NCBI RefSeq assembly: GCF_900258505.1
Contig: NZ_LT984895.1
Location: 2,760,842-2,824,841, forward strand
Length of the DNA: 64,000 nt
From: Brachybacterium timonense
GTDB taxonomy: Bacteria > Actinomycetota > Actinomycetes > Actinomycetales > Dermabacteraceae
Direction: 5' to 3'
Of the stretch, positions 63,018 through 64,000 are shown one piece after another. The translations under genes and the position numbers were made by a program. Position 1 is the first letter of the stretch, and each line of letters starts with the position of its first letter. The notes beneath the pieces were generated by a model. It ran no database searches, had not been told where the DNA came from, and saw nothing but the letters and a program-made list of their open reading frames with translations.

Positions 63018-63974
63018 ATGAGAGCCGAAGGGTATGCAGTCGAGTCGATCCTCCGCGTCCTGCGCCAGCAGGGCCTTGCGATCGCTGCACGCACCTACCG
63101 GGCCTGGAAGAATCCGGCGCGGATCGCGGCCCGCACCGTCACAGACGCTCTGGTCGAGGATAAGATCCGCGACCTCGCCTGGAGGACCAACCCCGTCACC
63201 GGGCTCATCCAGATGACGCCGGAGGGCCTCTACGGGCGGCGGAAGTGGGTCGCGCTGCTCCGCCGTCAGGAAGGCCTGGCCGGCACCTCCCGTGGGGCGG
63301 TGGACCGGGCGATGCGCACCCTCGGCCTCGAAGGTATTCGGCGGGCGAAGAAGCTGCGCACCACCATCCCGAACCCTAACGGGAAACGGGCGGGTGACCT
63401 GCTCAGTCGCGACTTCACGGCCCCGGCTCCGAACCTGGTCTGGGTCACCGATTTCACGTACGTTCGCACCTGGGCCGGGTTCGTGTACGTCGCGTTCGTC
63501 GTCGACGTGTTCGCTCAGCGGATCGTGGGCTGGCACGCGTCCTCGAGCATGCGCACCGATCTCGTCATGACGCCACTGCGGATCGCGCTGTGGCAGCGAG
63601 AGCGCGAAGGAAACCAGGTCTCACCAGGCTCTTTGGTGGCGCACAGCGATGCCGGATCGCAGTACACGTCGATCCGGTACACCGAGCACCTCGACCTCGA
63701 GGGTATCGCTCCCTCGATCGGGACCGTCGGCGATGCGTTCGATAACGCGCTTATGGAGACGGTCAATGGGCTGTTCAAGACCGAGTGCATCCGCACCACC
63801 GTCTTCCACCACGGCCCGTTCCGGACGCTCTCGGACGTCGAGTTCGCGACTGCCGGCTGGGTCGACTGGTACAACAACCGCCGCCTCCACGGCTCCCTGG
63901 GGATGCTGACCCCGGTAGAGTCCGAGACGCTCCACTACGAGGCCCTCGCCCGAGAGCCCGAACCCGCAAAGTAG
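63018..63974 (+). CDS. IS3-family transposase OrfB (rve integrase core)
   Basis: 318 residues. DDE catalytic residues: WVTDFTYVRTWAG (Asp), VAHSDAGSQYTS (Asp) and NALMETVNGLFKTE (Glu), with the usual WVDWYNNRRLHGSLG end. Intact, so the element may be active. Made as an OrfAB fusion by frameshifting. Lies in the same direction as orfA. Confidence 0.92.
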   Translation: MRAEGYAVESILRVLRQQGLAIAARTYRAWKNPARIAARTVTDALVEDKIRDLAWRTNPVTGLIQMTPEGLYGRRKWVALLRRQEGLAGTSRGAVDRAMRTLGLEGIRRAKKLRTTIPNPNGKRAGDLLSRDFTAPAPNLVWVTDFTYVRTWAGFVYVAFVVDVFAQRIVGWHASSSMRTDLVMTPLRIALWQREREGNQVSPGSLVAHSDAGSQYTSIRYTEHLDLEGIAPSIGTVGDAFDNALMETVNGLFKTECIRTTVFHHGPFRTLSDVEFATAGWVDWYNNRRLHGSLGMLTPVESETLHYEALAREPEPAK

Positions 63975-64000
63975 CGGCAGAGAACCTGGGCCGGTTCATT

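Larger units (their letters stand above)
62632..63998 (+). mobile_element. Complete IS3-family insertion sequence (1367 bp)
   Basis: Left end TGAATCGGCCCAGGTTTGAT and right end (complement) TGAACCGGCCCAGGTTCTCT are imperfect terminal inverted repeats over about 26 bp. Two overlapping-phase genes, orfA and orfB, carry all motifs. The left flank ends GTTT and the right flank begins TT, compatible with a 2-4 bp target duplication. Confidence 0.88.

Overview
The window is high-GC DNA from an actinobacterium. Supporting markers are a WhiB iron-sulfur regulator, a mycothiol synthase (mshD), a DUF3027/cold-shock pair, an actinobacterial Tad (Flp) pilus locus of the helicase-neighbourhood type, and many leaderless starts with a TAnnnT box 6-7 nt before ATG/GTG. 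Gene content and small operons suggest Micrococcales, perhaps a Brachybacterium/Dermabacteraceae relative; the genus is inference. The blocks topA / helicase / tad and crp / nth / whiB / PBP / metallophosphoesterase recall a conserved chromosomal neighbourhood known from mycobacteria, so most of the window is core chromosome.

Layout. 1-8 kb: the 5' end of a pyruvate/branched-chain dehydrogenase E1 alpha gene, a cytoplasmic sulfatase, a CPBP protease, an HTH-like protein, an oxidoreductase with an MFS transporter, and a histidinol-phosphate/aromatic aminotransferase. 8-15.5 kb: lipoprotein, holin-like membrane protein, purB coupled to a CsoR copper sensor, an SDR, a second CPBP protein behind a duplicated promoter segment, a rhodanese, and an FtsX-type ABC transporter. 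15.6-20 kb: phosphate operon pstSCAB with a candidate PHO box. 20-28.5 kb: NUDIX/histidine phosphatase, mshD, membrane proteins, nitrobindin-like protein, YgfZ, FUSC transporter and class II aldolase. 28.5-33.7 kb: RNA methyltransferase, DedA, neutral zinc protease, pyrE, SDR and exonuclease III. 34-38.6 kb: Tad pilus locus with a fused TadB-TadC. 38.7-45.6 kb: DUF1998-type helicase, methyltransferase and topA. 45.8-50.4 kb: a sugar ABC importer plus oxidoreductase, sitting between topA and tmk-holB. 52-61.5 kb: DUF3027/cold-shock pair, an Nth-NUDIX fusion, crp, metallo-beta-lactamase, RidA, DUF4177, WhiB, a class A PBP with a PASTA domain, and a metallophosphoesterase.

The right end is the only clearly mobile area. 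A 94-bp tandem repeat starts at the 3' end of the metallophosphoesterase gene and is followed by degenerate repeats. Then come tRNA-Pro(CGG), the C-terminal part of an IS481-type transposase starting a few bases past the tRNA, and a complete IS3-family element (62632-63998) inserted into that transposase. The other half of the broken IS481 should lie beyond the right edge. I found no CRISPR array, prophage or defence cluster. The most unusual items are the Nth-NUDIX fusion, the TadB-TadC fusion, the nested IS at a tRNA, the tandem repeat, and the purB-csoR coupling.
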